Below are positions 21,329 through 29,234 of a stretch of 38,483 nt of DNA, in pieces (the first letter of the stretch is position 1; each line of letters opens with the position of its first letter). The stretch lies in NCBI GenBank assembly GCA_943328975.2, contig CALQCC020000040.1, forward strand, positions 1-38,483, read 5' to 3'. A program made the position numbers and the translations under genes. Below the pieces are notes generated by a model. The model was not told the DNA's origin and searched no databases. It was given only the letters and a program-made list of their open reading frames with translations. Source of the stretch: Bordetella parapertussis (lineage in GTDB: Bacteria > Acidobacteriota > Terriglobia > Bryobacterales > Bryobacteraceae).

Positions 21329-24319
21329 ATGGGACGCAGATGTACACTGTTTGGAATCCTGGCGTTAGCCGCAAGTTTGGCCTGGAGCCAGGGCATTAAC
21401 ACCGAGGTCAACCGCAACGAGTGGGAAGAGATCAATTTCGATTTCGATTCCTCCGTGTTAGCCGACGGATTCCCGAGCCTGCTGCGGCTCAGCGAATTGC
21501 TGCAAGCCAACCCCGGGTATCGTGTTCATATCGAAGGCTACACCGACCGCATTGGCAGTCCCGCATACAACCAAGCCCTAGGTCTGGCTCGCGCCAACTC
21601 CGTTCGGGCCTTTCTCCTGAAATACGGGGCTAACCCCAACCAAATCACGACTTCTACACGCGGGGCGGAAGCGCCCAAAGTTTCCGATCAGAGCAATCGC
21701 TACACCAAGACCGACGTGGCGCGCTTCATGAATCGCCGCGTTACTCTCGCCATCACCGACGCGCAGGGAAGAGCCGTCCCCGGGGGCGGTAGCGCAAACG
21801 ATGCAATCCGTGCCATCAACGGGCAAGCGCCCACTCCGGGTGGTGGTGGTAACGCTGGTCAGCCGGGTGCCGGCAGCCAAGCAGGCAGCCAAGGTGGACA
21901 AGCCGGGCCGGCCGCGGCAAACTCCGGGCAAGTTGCGGATTGTTGCGACCAGGTCCTGAAGCGCCTCGATAAACTCGACGAGATCGCGGCCCTGTTGAAG
22001 GACCTGGCCGACCAGAACGCACAACTTCGGCGCGACGTCGACGGGCTGCGGCAGAACCAGGTCGCGATGCAGAACGCGATGGAAGGTGGCGGTCGGGGCA
22101 GCCCGGCTGGAGCGGCGGGACTCGGCGGACCGGGTGGTCGAGGAGGCCTAGGCGGACAAGCCGACCAGACTGCGCAAGCTGGTCTCGGCGGAGCGGCCGG
22201 ACAAGGCGGAGCCGGTGGACCGGGCGGTAACGTCGGCCTCGGTGGCGTAGGCGGTCGAGGGGGTTCGGGACAAACCGGAGCCTCAGGCGCAAGCGCACTC
22301 GGCGGCAACAGCCGGACCATGCAGCAACTCAGCTTCACCGTCGGTGCCGACGATCGTGGCAAGGTCGCTGTCAGTGGACGCGGTCGTTTCTTCGCACCTC
22401 TAGGCGACGGCATTGCGGGCAACAACATCGGCTTCCAAGCGCAAGGCGAATACTACTATCTGCGCGGTCAGCGCGAAGGGCAATTCGATCTCGGCATCGT
22501 CGACCGCTTCAATCGCCGCGTCCAAGCCGGTCTGTTCGGCAGCTTCAAGACCGTGACCCTGAACGGTAACCAGACCAGCGGCACGTTGGGCCAAGGCTCC
22601 TTTGTTGTCGACTATTTCTTCGGTCGCGGCAAGGTCGGCCTCTTCGGGAGCAAGGCGTTCAAGGACAACGCTCTGATCAATCGCGGCAACGGCGTTTCCG
22701 CGAACGGTTTGCTTCAGCGCAACATTGTCGAAGAGCATTACCTCAAAGTCGTCGAACAAATCGGCATCAGCAGCACCATCGCGTTGCTAGGCAATACCTA
22801 CGCCGAAGCGAACATCGGCTATCTGCGCAGCACCGCGTCGAGCAATCGGGCCGGCGGCAGCCTGCGCTTCATCATGCCAGTGAACAACCACGTGGCATTC
22901 ACCGTCGAAGGCGGCGTCAACGAAACTTATCTACCGTTCAAGGGCACCCAGCAAGGCCGAGCCGCTGTCGGCGTCCAGTTGAGCAACTTCCTGCGTCCGA
23001 AAGAATACCTGGCCGCGAATCAAGCCGTGCCCATGGAAATCCCGCGCGTTCGTTATGAAATGGTGACCCGCCGCGTGCGCACTGGTAACGACCCGCCGGT
23101 GGCCGACGCGGGTCCTGATCTCACTGTAGCCGCCGGCGTCATCCAACTCGACGGGTCCAATTCGTCTGATCCGGACGGCGATCCCATCACCTATCAATGG
23201 ATCCAGGAAGCCGGACCTTCCGTTTCCATCTCCACACCGACCGCATCTCGCGCAGCCTTCACCGCGGCGGCTGGACAAGTGTATTTGTTCCGGCTCATGG
23301 TTAAGGACAACCAAGGCGGCCAAACGGTCGACCGGGTTCAGATCACAACCAGCGGTGGCGAACGCGTCCAGATCCTGTTCTTCCAATCCGATCCACGCCA
23401 GATCGTGACCGGCCAGATTGCGACCCTCTCCTGGCGCGTTCTGAACGCCGACAGCGTCACCATCAGCGGCATCGGCGCGGTTCCCGCCACGGGCACTCGC
23501 ACAGTCACCCCCAGTACGACCTCCACCTATGTCCTCACAGCTAAGAATGCGGTGAGTGAAGAATCCGCCAACACCACCGTGGTGATCAGCCAAGCGCAAT
23601 TCCTCTCTTGTTTCGCATCTCCTGCCACCATCAAACAGGGCGAAAGCGCCACCTTGAGTTGGCAGACCGACAGCACCTCCGGCGTTACGATTGCTCCGGG
23701 TATCGGCTCTGTCGGTGCCAACGGGAGTATCTCCGTTTCACCCACGACGAACACCACCTACAGCCTCCGGACCATAGGTGGAGCGCTAGCCGATTCCTGC
23801 ACCGTCACCGTCGGCGTGAATAAGGGCAACGTGCCCAATATCATCCATTTCTCAGCCACGCCTCCGACCATCGAAAACGGAAACGGAACCATGCTGGAAT
23901 GGAGCGTCATCAACGCCGACACCGTCACCATCTCCACCCAAGGTGCGGTGCCGTTGTTCGGAACACGCCGCGTCACCCCGACGGCGTTCACCACCTATAC
24001 CCTCACCGCGACCAACGCAGCAGGTTCGGTTACAGCGCAAGCTCAGGTGACCGTCTACACCATTCCCCCGGCGGAGATCCTCTCCTTCACTGTGGATAAA
24101 CCCACCGTCCCCGCCCCGGGCACCCCTGTGAAGCTGAGTTGCAACACCACCGGCGCAGTCTCGGTCATGATCGGACCGCTAGCCCAGTTCTTCACCAACA
24201 ATCCGACGCTGGAGGCCTTCCCACCAGCCGACACAACCTACACTTGCATCGCGACCAACTCCAAGGGCCAGACCGCGACCAAGACAGTGAGTGTCAAGGT
24301 CGGCGCGAATACGCCATAA
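21329..24319 (+). CDS. OmpA-domain / coiled-coil / beta-barrel / PKD / Ig-repeat envelope protein
   Basis: 996 residues. Signal peptide about 1-21. The OmpA-C peptidoglycan-binding domain is at 34-143: FDFDSSVLADG, EGYTDRIGS (Asp73), NQALGLARANSVRAFLL and NRRVTL. Two glycine-rich linkers (147-200 and 253-328) flank a coiled coil (203-252, DQVLKRLDKLDEIAALLKDL). Residues 330-560 alternate polar and hydrophobic with many aromatics and look like a 12-ish-strand outer-membrane barrel. A PKD domain follows (589-674, ADAGPDLTVAAGVIQLDG, SSDPDGDPITYQW). Four Ig-like repeats end the protein (676-754, 757-830, 835-910, 913-991), each with an ATLSW- or VTIS-type motif. It may tie peptidoglycan to the outer membrane. 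Start supported by AGGAGAG at 8 nt. Confidence 0.85.
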   Translation: MGRRCTLFGILALAASLAWSQGINTEVNRNEWEEINFDFDSSVLADGFPSLLRLSELLQANPGYRVHIEGYTDRIGSPAYNQALGLARANSVRAFLLKYGANPNQITTSTRGAEAPKVSDQSNRYTKTDVARFMNRRVTLAITDAQGRAVPGGGSANDAIRAINGQAPTPGGGGNAGQPGAGSQAGSQGGQAGPAAANSGQVADCCDQVLKRLDKLDEIAALLKDLADQNAQLRRDVDGLRQNQVAMQNAMEGGGRGSPAGAAGLGGPGGRGGLGGQADQTAQAGLGGAAGQGGAGGPGGNVGLGGVGGRGGSGQTGASGASALGGNSRTMQQLSFTVGADDRGKVAVSGRGRFFAPLGDGIAGNNIGFQAQGEYYYLRGQREGQFDLGIVDRFNRRVQAGLFGSFKTVTLNGNQTSGTLGQGSFVVDYFFGRGKVGLFGSKAFKDNALINRGNGVSANGLLQRNIVEEHYLKVVEQIGISSTIALLGNTYAEANIGYLRSTASSNRAGGSLRFIMPVNNHVAFTVEGGVNETYLPFKGTQQGRAAVGVQLSNFLRPKEYLAANQAVPMEIPRVRYEMVTRRVRTGNDPPVADAGPDLTVAAGVIQLDGSNSSDPDGDPITYQWIQEAGPSVSISTPTASRAAFTAAAGQVYLFRLMVKDNQGGQTVDRVQITTSGGERVQILFFQSDPRQIVTGQIATLSWRVLNADSVTISGIGAVPATGTRTVTPSTTSTYVLTAKNAVSEESANTTVVISQAQFLSCFASPATIKQGESATLSWQTDSTSGVTIAPGIGSVGANGSISVSPTTNTTYSLRTIGGALADSCTVTVGVNKGNVPNIIHFSATPPTIENGNGTMLEWSVINADTVTISTQGAVPLFGTRRVTPTAFTTYTLTATNAAGSVTAQAQVTVYTIPPAEILSFTVDKPTVPAPGTPVKLSCNTTGAVSVMIGPLAQFFTNNPTLEAFPPADTTYTCIATNSKGQTATKTVSVKVGANTP

Positions 24320-24386
24320 CGCCCCGAAGTCAGCATGGGGCATGAGAATGCCCTGTGCTGTAAACTCGAATGCGAAGGCAAGAGAG

Positions 24387-25064
24387 TTGAAGATACTTCT
24401 TCTAAGCGTTTTACTTTTGCTGGCGTTGAGGGCGAGTGCGCAATCCGCCCCGCCAGCGGCCCTGAAGTTCATGGGGCGCGACGTAGTAGTCGTCGATTCC
24501 GGTCCTGATCCAGCCGACGAGTTCTTCCCCAAAGGCCCAGCGTCCGTCTGTCTGGCAGGTCAGCCGCGGCAGTGTTACACCACGCCTCGGCCTGCGGGAC
24601 ACCCCGTCGCATCCGTCGTCCAGGTCAAGAGGGGGATGCCCGCCCTTCTCTTCTCATCCGATAGCGGTGGAGTTAGCGGTACGTCGATCAGCTTTGTTCT
24701 TCTTCGGCTTGGAGCCGGAGGGGACTTGGATAATCTATTCCCCAAAATAGAGATCTCAGAGCAAAGCCAGAACGCATTTTGGAATGAACCTTCCATCTCC
24801 GACGCCCAGAGTTTTATCACCGCCGATTACGTCCTGGGCGTAGACGAGGCCCACTGGGACAAACACCGCTATAGGATCTCCGCATACGTTTTGAAGCCGT
24901 CGTCGTTGCTAGACGGCCCCACCTACCAGCTTGAAGATCAATTTATGACGGCTCGCAAGTACGACCTGGAAGGTGGCTCGTCAAAGGTGGATATTCTAGC
25001 GGCTAAGAAACTGGAGATCCTTCGGAGGCTACGACAGGTCAAGCGTCAGCAGCATAGGCGTTAG
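24387..25064 (+). CDS. Secreted protein of unknown function
   Basis: 225 residues from TTG 24387, which follows GAAGG at 8 nt and opens directly with a signal peptide (MKILLLSVLLLLALRASAQ). ATG 24342 or 24348 are in-frame alternatives but add a polar stretch before the signal. The mature part has two nearby cysteines (SVCLAGQPRQCY), likely a disulfide, then an alpha/beta region with ALLFSSDSGGVSGTSISFVL and a basic C-terminal tail (RRLRQVKRQQHRR). No family recognised. It lies 67 bp after the OmpA-like gene, same strand, possibly co-transcribed. It ends 3 bp from the convergent transporter stop. Confidence 0.65.
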   Translation: MKILLLSVLLLLALRASAQSAPPAALKFMGRDVVVVDSGPDPADEFFPKGPASVCLAGQPRQCYTTPRPAGHPVASVVQVKRGMPALLFSSDSGGVSGTSISFVLLRLGAGGDLDNLFPKIEISEQSQNAFWNEPSISDAQSFITADYVLGVDEAHWDKHRYRISAYVLKPSSLLDGPTYQLEDQFMTARKYDLEGGSSKVDILAAKKLEILRRLRQVKRQQHRR

Positions 25065-25067
25065 GCA

Positions 25068-26381
25068 CTACGGAAGAAACATCCGCACGGCAGCAGCCGC
25101 CATCACCGCCGTCGCGATCCATCCCAGAACGATGATCGGCCGGCTCATGGTGTAAGCTCCCATGACCGACTTCTTCGACACCAGCAGGATGATCACCACC
25201 ATCAGCGGCACGGCGACGACGCCGTTGATGACCGCGCTCCAGACCAGCGCCTTCATGGGGCTGATCGGCGAATACTGGATCACCAACCCAGCCAGCACGC
25301 TGCCTGCTATCACGCCGTAGAACCCGCGAGCGTCGGTCGCCTTCCGCTCCAGCCCCCACTTCCAGCCCATTGCCTCGGATAGCGCATAGGCGGCGGAACC
25401 CGCCAGCACCGGCACCCCAATCAAGCCGACCCCAAGAATCCCGAGAGCGAAGAGTAGGAACGCAAAATTGCCAGCCAGCGGACGAAGTGCACTCGCTGCC
25501 TGCGCCGCCGTTTCAATGTTCGTAATTCCCCCCACATGGAGCGTCACCGCCGTGGCCAGAATGATCGTATAGGCCGTAAAGTCGGAGTAAAACATACCGC
25601 TCCACGTATCCCACTTGATGCGCCGGAGTTCTTTACCAGCTGCCCGACCGTCCTTCACCAGAGCGACGGCCCCCGGTGTCTCCTGCATATCCTCGACCTC
25701 TTCCGAAGCCTGCCAGAAAAAGAGGTAGGGACTGATGGTTGTGCCGAAGACCCCGACGATCATGGCTGCGGAATTGGAGTTCAGCAAGAACGTGGGCCAT
25801 ACCGTTCGCAACGCGACCTGACTCCACGGGACATTCACCGTGAACAGCACCGCAACGTAGGCGAGTAGCGAGAGGGTCAGCCACTTCAGAAAGAAAACAT
25901 ATCGATGATAAGGGATGAACACTTGCAACAGCAGCGTTCCAAAAACGAAGAACGCGGTCATGACGTGCCTGTCGAACCCCGTGACCAGTTCCGCAACCTC
26001 CCCCATCGCGGCCACGTCGGCGGCGATGTTCAGGGTGTTGGCCACCAGCAGCAGCACCACCACCACCTTCAGCACAATCGGCGGAAAAGCGTCCTTTATG
26101 TTCGCGGCAAGACCCTTGCCGGTAACCCGGCCGATGCGCCCGCACATGGACTGAATCGCGGCCATCAGCGGGAACGCCAGCGGCATCGTCCACAGCATGT
26201 TGAAGCCGAACTGAGCACCTGCCTGCGAGTAGGTGGCGATTCCACTCGGATCGTCATCCGCCACGCCGGTGATCAAGCCCGGTCCGACCCGCGACAGAGG
26301 ATGTTCTTTCAATCGCTGCCAGTGCGTTTGAATGGTAGACACCGGAGGCTGCTCGGGAACACCATTCTGGGAACTTTGCAT
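25068..26381 (-). CDS. NRAMP-family divalent metal transporter, divergent subtype
   Basis: 437 residues, about 11-12 membrane helices. TM1 contains DDDPSGIATYSQAG (Asp44-Gly47), the position where classical NRAMP Mn2+/Fe2+ transporters have DPGN. TM2 has the family's IGRVTGKGL. The segment matching TM6 reads GTTISPYLFFWQASEEVEDM and lacks the usual MPH metal-binding methionine. It is therefore a proton- or metal-coupled carrier of this superfamily, but the ion (Mn2+, Mg2+ or other) should not be assumed. ATG 26381 follows AGGGG. Divergent from the molybdoenzyme genes; a possible -10 TAATCT lies at 26396-26401. Confidence 0.85.
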   Translation of the reverse strand: MQSSQNGVPEQPPVSTIQTHWQRLKEHPLSRVGPGLITGVADDDPSGIATYSQAGAQFGFNMLWTMPLAFPLMAAIQSMCGRIGRVTGKGLAANIKDAFPPIVLKVVVVLLLVANTLNIAADVAAMGEVAELVTGFDRHVMTAFFVFGTLLLQVFIPYHRYVFFLKWLTLSLLAYVAVLFTVNVPWSQVALRTVWPTFLLNSNSAAMIVGVFGTTISPYLFFWQASEEVEDMQETPGAVALVKDGRAAGKELRRIKWDTWSGMFYSDFTAYTIILATAVTLHVGGITNIETAAQAASALRPLAGNFAFLLFALGILGVGLIGVPVLAGSAAYALSEAMGWKWGLERKATDARGFYGVIAGSVLAGLVIQYSPISPMKALVWSAVINGVVAVPLMVVIILLVSKKSVMGAYTMSRPIIVLGWIATAVMAAAAVRMFLP

Positions 26382-26428
26382 GCCGATACACCCCTAGATT
26401 ACACGCTGCGACGCGACCTTCGACGCAA

Positions 26429-26481
26429 TAAAATGCTCTCTAGACCCACAAGCTCCAGGTTGCTAGGATTAAAACCTGGAG
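26429..26481 (+). promoter_or_regulatory. Promoter and ribosome-site-sequestering hairpin of the molybdoenzyme operon
   Basis: TAAAAT (26429-26434) is a plausible -10; the -35 is poor. Downstream, CTCCAGGTT (26453-26461) and AACCTGGAG (26473-26481) form a perfect 9-bp hairpin with an 11-nt loop GCTAGGATTAA. The 3' arm contains GGAG, the only Shine-Dalgarno sequence, 7 nt from the ATG at 26489. When folded, the ribosome site is paired, suggesting translational control. Confidence 0.6.
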
Positions 26482-26488
26482 TCCCTTC

Positions 26489-26944
26489 ATGATCCGATTC
26501 AAAATTAATGGGCAAAGCCGCCAGTTCGACGGCGATCCTGATATGCCGCTGCTGTGGTACTTGCGCGACGAAGCGCAGATGACCGGCACCAAGTTCGGTT
26601 GCGGCATCGGCCAGTGCGGATGTTGCACCGTACTCAACAACGGCAAAGCGATCCGTAGCTGCGTCACGACGATGAAGAACGTGGAGAGCGTCAACATCAC
26701 CACCATCGAAGGACTCAGTAAGAACGGCGAGCATCCGGTACAGAAGGCCTGGAAGCAGGTCAACGTTCCGCAGTGCGGCTACTGCCAGAGCGGCCAGATG
26801 TTGCAGGCTGCATCGTTACTCAAAGAGAAACCCAAACCAACCGACCAGGAAATTGAGGCCGCTATGCAAGGCAACATCTGCCGCTGCGGTACCTATCAAC
26901 GAATTCGCCAGGCAATCCATCTTGCCGCGGGGGTGAAGGCATGA
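26489..26944 (+). CDS. [2Fe-2S] subunit of a xanthine-oxidase-family molybdoenzyme (IorA-like)
   Basis: 151 residues, the usual small-subunit length. It carries two [2Fe-2S] clusters: plant-type ferredoxin cysteines C38, C43, C46 (CGIGQCGCC) and C58, and the C-terminal set C96, C99 (CGYC), C131, C133 (CRC). Electrons pass from the molybdenum site of the large subunit to a downstream acceptor. There is no flavin subunit in the cluster, which fits isoquinoline-1-oxidoreductase/aldehyde oxidoreductase type pairs. It has no signal and is probably carried by the Tat signal of its partner. ATGA overlap with the large-subunit gene. Confidence 0.93.
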   Translation: MIRFKINGQSRQFDGDPDMPLLWYLRDEAQMTGTKFGCGIGQCGCCTVLNNGKAIRSCVTTMKNVESVNITTIEGLSKNGEHPVQKAWKQVNVPQCGYCQSGQMLQAASLLKEKPKPTDQEIEAAMQGNICRCGTYQRIRQAIHLAAGVKA

Positions 26945-29181
26945 ACTCCATTCAAAATGTTTCCCGTCGTTCCTTCCTCGAAGGCATCTTCTCAACCGGA
27001 GCTCTAATCCTGGGCGCCCAAGTGCTGCCCGAAACGCTCACTGCCGGCGAAGCCGATCGAGCCGCGTGGCATCCCAGTGTCTACGTGGGCATCAATCCTG
27101 ATGGCACCGTGATCGCTGTGACGCACCGCTCCGAAATGGGCACAGGTATCCGCACCGCGCTACCGATGGTGCTGGCCGACGAACTCGAAGCCGATTGGAA
27201 GCGCGTTCGCATCGAACAAGGCATCGGCGACAAGAAGTATGGTGACCAGAATACCGACGGTTCCTGCTCCATCCGCGACTTCTATGTCACGTTCCGCGAA
27301 GCCGGCGCCGCCGCGCGCTTGATGCTGGAACGCGCCGCCGCGTCGAAGTGGAAGGTTCCGGTTTCCGAATGCAAGGCGCAGTTGCACCAAGTAGTTCACA
27401 CCTCGGGCAAGAAGCTAGGCTACGGTGAACTGGTCGCGCTGGCTGCGAACCAGGCCGTGCCGCAGAAGTCCGAACTGAAGCTGAAGACACCGGCAGAGTT
27501 CCGCTACATCGGCAAAGACATCGCCATCACCGACCTCGACGCGATCCTCACCGGCAAGGCCGTCTTCGGCATGGATGCGCGCGTACCCGGCATGGTGTTC
27601 GCTTCCGTGCAACGCTCGCCTGTCTACGGTGGAACGTTGCAATCGTTCGACGCCACCGAAGCCAAGAAGGTCAAGGGCGTTCTCGGAGTCGAAACCATCG
27701 ATCGCTTCAAAGCCCCGCATAACTTCCAACCGCTAGGCGGCGTGGCCGTCATCGCCGACAGTACGTGGGCCGCGATGCAGGGTCGCAAGAAACTACAAGT
27801 GAAATGGGATTCAGGCACGCACGCCAGCTTCGATTCCGCCTCCTATAAAGAGGAGCTACTCTCCACCGCCCGCCAGCCGCAGAAAGTCATGCGCGCCGTC
27901 GGCAACGTGGACCAGGAGTTCGCTAAAGGCGGCAAGACACTCGAAGCCAGCTACTATGTGCCGCTGCTTTCGCATGTCCCCATGGAACCACCCGTCGCGG
28001 TCGCTGACTTCAAGAACGGCAAGGTGACTGTGTGGACCTGCACCCAGAATCCGCAAGCGGTGCAGGACACCGTCGCAGGCGCGCTCGGCATCAAACCCGA
28101 GGACGTCACCTGCAATGTAACGCTCCTAGGCGGCGGCTTCGGTCGCAAGTCCAAACCCGATTACGCCGCAGAGGCCGCGATCCTTTCTAAGAAACTCAGC
28201 AAGCCCGTGAAGGTCGTGTGGAGCCGCGAAGACGACGTGCAGCACGACTTCTATCATTCGTCCGGTGGCATGTATCTGAAAGCGGCGGTCGCTGCAAACG
28301 GCAAGCCGACCGCATGGCTGCAGCGCAGCGTGTTCCCGTCCATCGGCACCACTTTCGACGACACCGCGCAGTACGCGATGGACCTCGAAATGGGCATGGG
28401 CTGGATCGATCTACCCTTCGACATCGCCAACCATCAAGCCGAAAATGGACCCGCGAAGCATCACGTCCGCATTGGCTGGATGCGCTCGGTCGCCAACATT
28501 TATCACGCCTTCGGCATTCACTCTTTCGTAGATGAATTGGCCGCATCCGCTGGCCGTGATCGCGTCGAGTACCTCCTCGATCTAATCGGCCCCGGTCGCA
28601 AACTCGACATCAAGGCCAACATCCCTTACTGGAATCACAACCAGACGCAGGAGAAGTTCCCGCTCGACACCGCGCGCCTGCGCCGCGTGATCGAAGTTGC
28701 AGCCGAGCAGTCCGGTTGGGCCAAGAAGAAGCCCTCCAAGAACCGAGCTCTCGGTATCGCCGCCCATCGCAGCTTCTTGACCTATGTAGCGACGGTGGTC
28801 GAGATCGAGATCGACGATCAAGGCAAGCTCACCATCCCCGAGATGCACTTCGCCGTCGACGCGGGACAAGTGATCCACCCGGAACGTGCGCGCGCCCAGT
28901 TCGAAGGCGCGGGTGTGTTCGGAACCTCGGTAGCGATGCTCGGCGAAATCACCGCCAAGAACGGCGCCATCGAGCAATCCAACTTCAACAACTACCCCGT
29001 GGCCCGCATGCCCGAAGCTCCACGCCAAGTGCATGTGCACCTCATCCCGAGCAACGAACTCCCCGCCGGTATCGGTGAACCAGGAGTTCCCACGGTGGCC
29101 CCGGCCCTCACCAGCGCGATCTTCGCGGCAACCGGCAAACGCATCCGCGAGCTGCCGATCCGCAAAACCAAGCTCGTCTAA
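26941..29181 (+). CDS. Molybdopterin-binding subunit of a xanthine-oxidase-family enzyme (IorB-like)
   Basis: 746 residues. It has a twin-arginine signal (VSRRSFLEGIFSTGALILGA), so the folded enzyme with its partner is exported. Molybdenum cofactor contacts include GGGFGRKSKPDYAAEA and HRSEMGTGIRTALPMVLADE; the active-site glutamate is in GIGEPGVPTVAPAL near the C-terminus. Relatives hydroxylate N-heterocycles or oxidise aldehydes; the substrate here is unknown. It lacks a nearby flavin subunit or maturation genes, so the acceptor may be a cytochrome. Followed by mutS after 53 bp. Confidence 0.92.
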   Translation: MNSIQNVSRRSFLEGIFSTGALILGAQVLPETLTAGEADRAAWHPSVYVGINPDGTVIAVTHRSEMGTGIRTALPMVLADELEADWKRVRIEQGIGDKKYGDQNTDGSCSIRDFYVTFREAGAAARLMLERAAASKWKVPVSECKAQLHQVVHTSGKKLGYGELVALAANQAVPQKSELKLKTPAEFRYIGKDIAITDLDAILTGKAVFGMDARVPGMVFASVQRSPVYGGTLQSFDATEAKKVKGVLGVETIDRFKAPHNFQPLGGVAVIADSTWAAMQGRKKLQVKWDSGTHASFDSASYKEELLSTARQPQKVMRAVGNVDQEFAKGGKTLEASYYVPLLSHVPMEPPVAVADFKNGKVTVWTCTQNPQAVQDTVAGALGIKPEDVTCNVTLLGGGFGRKSKPDYAAEAAILSKKLSKPVKVVWSREDDVQHDFYHSSGGMYLKAAVAANGKPTAWLQRSVFPSIGTTFDDTAQYAMDLEMGMGWIDLPFDIANHQAENGPAKHHVRIGWMRSVANIYHAFGIHSFVDELAASAGRDRVEYLLDLIGPGRKLDIKANIPYWNHNQTQEKFPLDTARLRRVIEVAAEQSGWAKKKPSKNRALGIAAHRSFLTYVATVVEIEIDDQGKLTIPEMHFAVDAGQVIHPERARAQFEGAGVFGTSVAMLGEITAKNGAIEQSNFNNYPVARMPEAPRQVHVHLIPSNELPAGIGEPGVPTVAPALTSAIFAATGKRIRELPIRKTKLV

Positions 29182-29193
29182 CGCAAGATCGAA

Positions 29194-29223
29194 CAGACAG
29201 GTCGACGCGACCTGCGCCATAAT
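29194..29223 (+). promoter_or_regulatory. Promoter of mutS with inverted repeat
   Basis: CAGACA (29194-29199) and CATAAT (29218-29223) are 18 bp apart. The spacer is largely the inverted repeat CAGGTCG/CGACCTG (29198-29204, 29208-29214, loop ACG), which could be an operator. The predicted +1 near 29230 leaves a 5-nt leader, and there is no Shine-Dalgarno sequence before ATG 29235. Confidence 0.45.
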
Positions 29224-29234
29224 GAAACTCTCGA

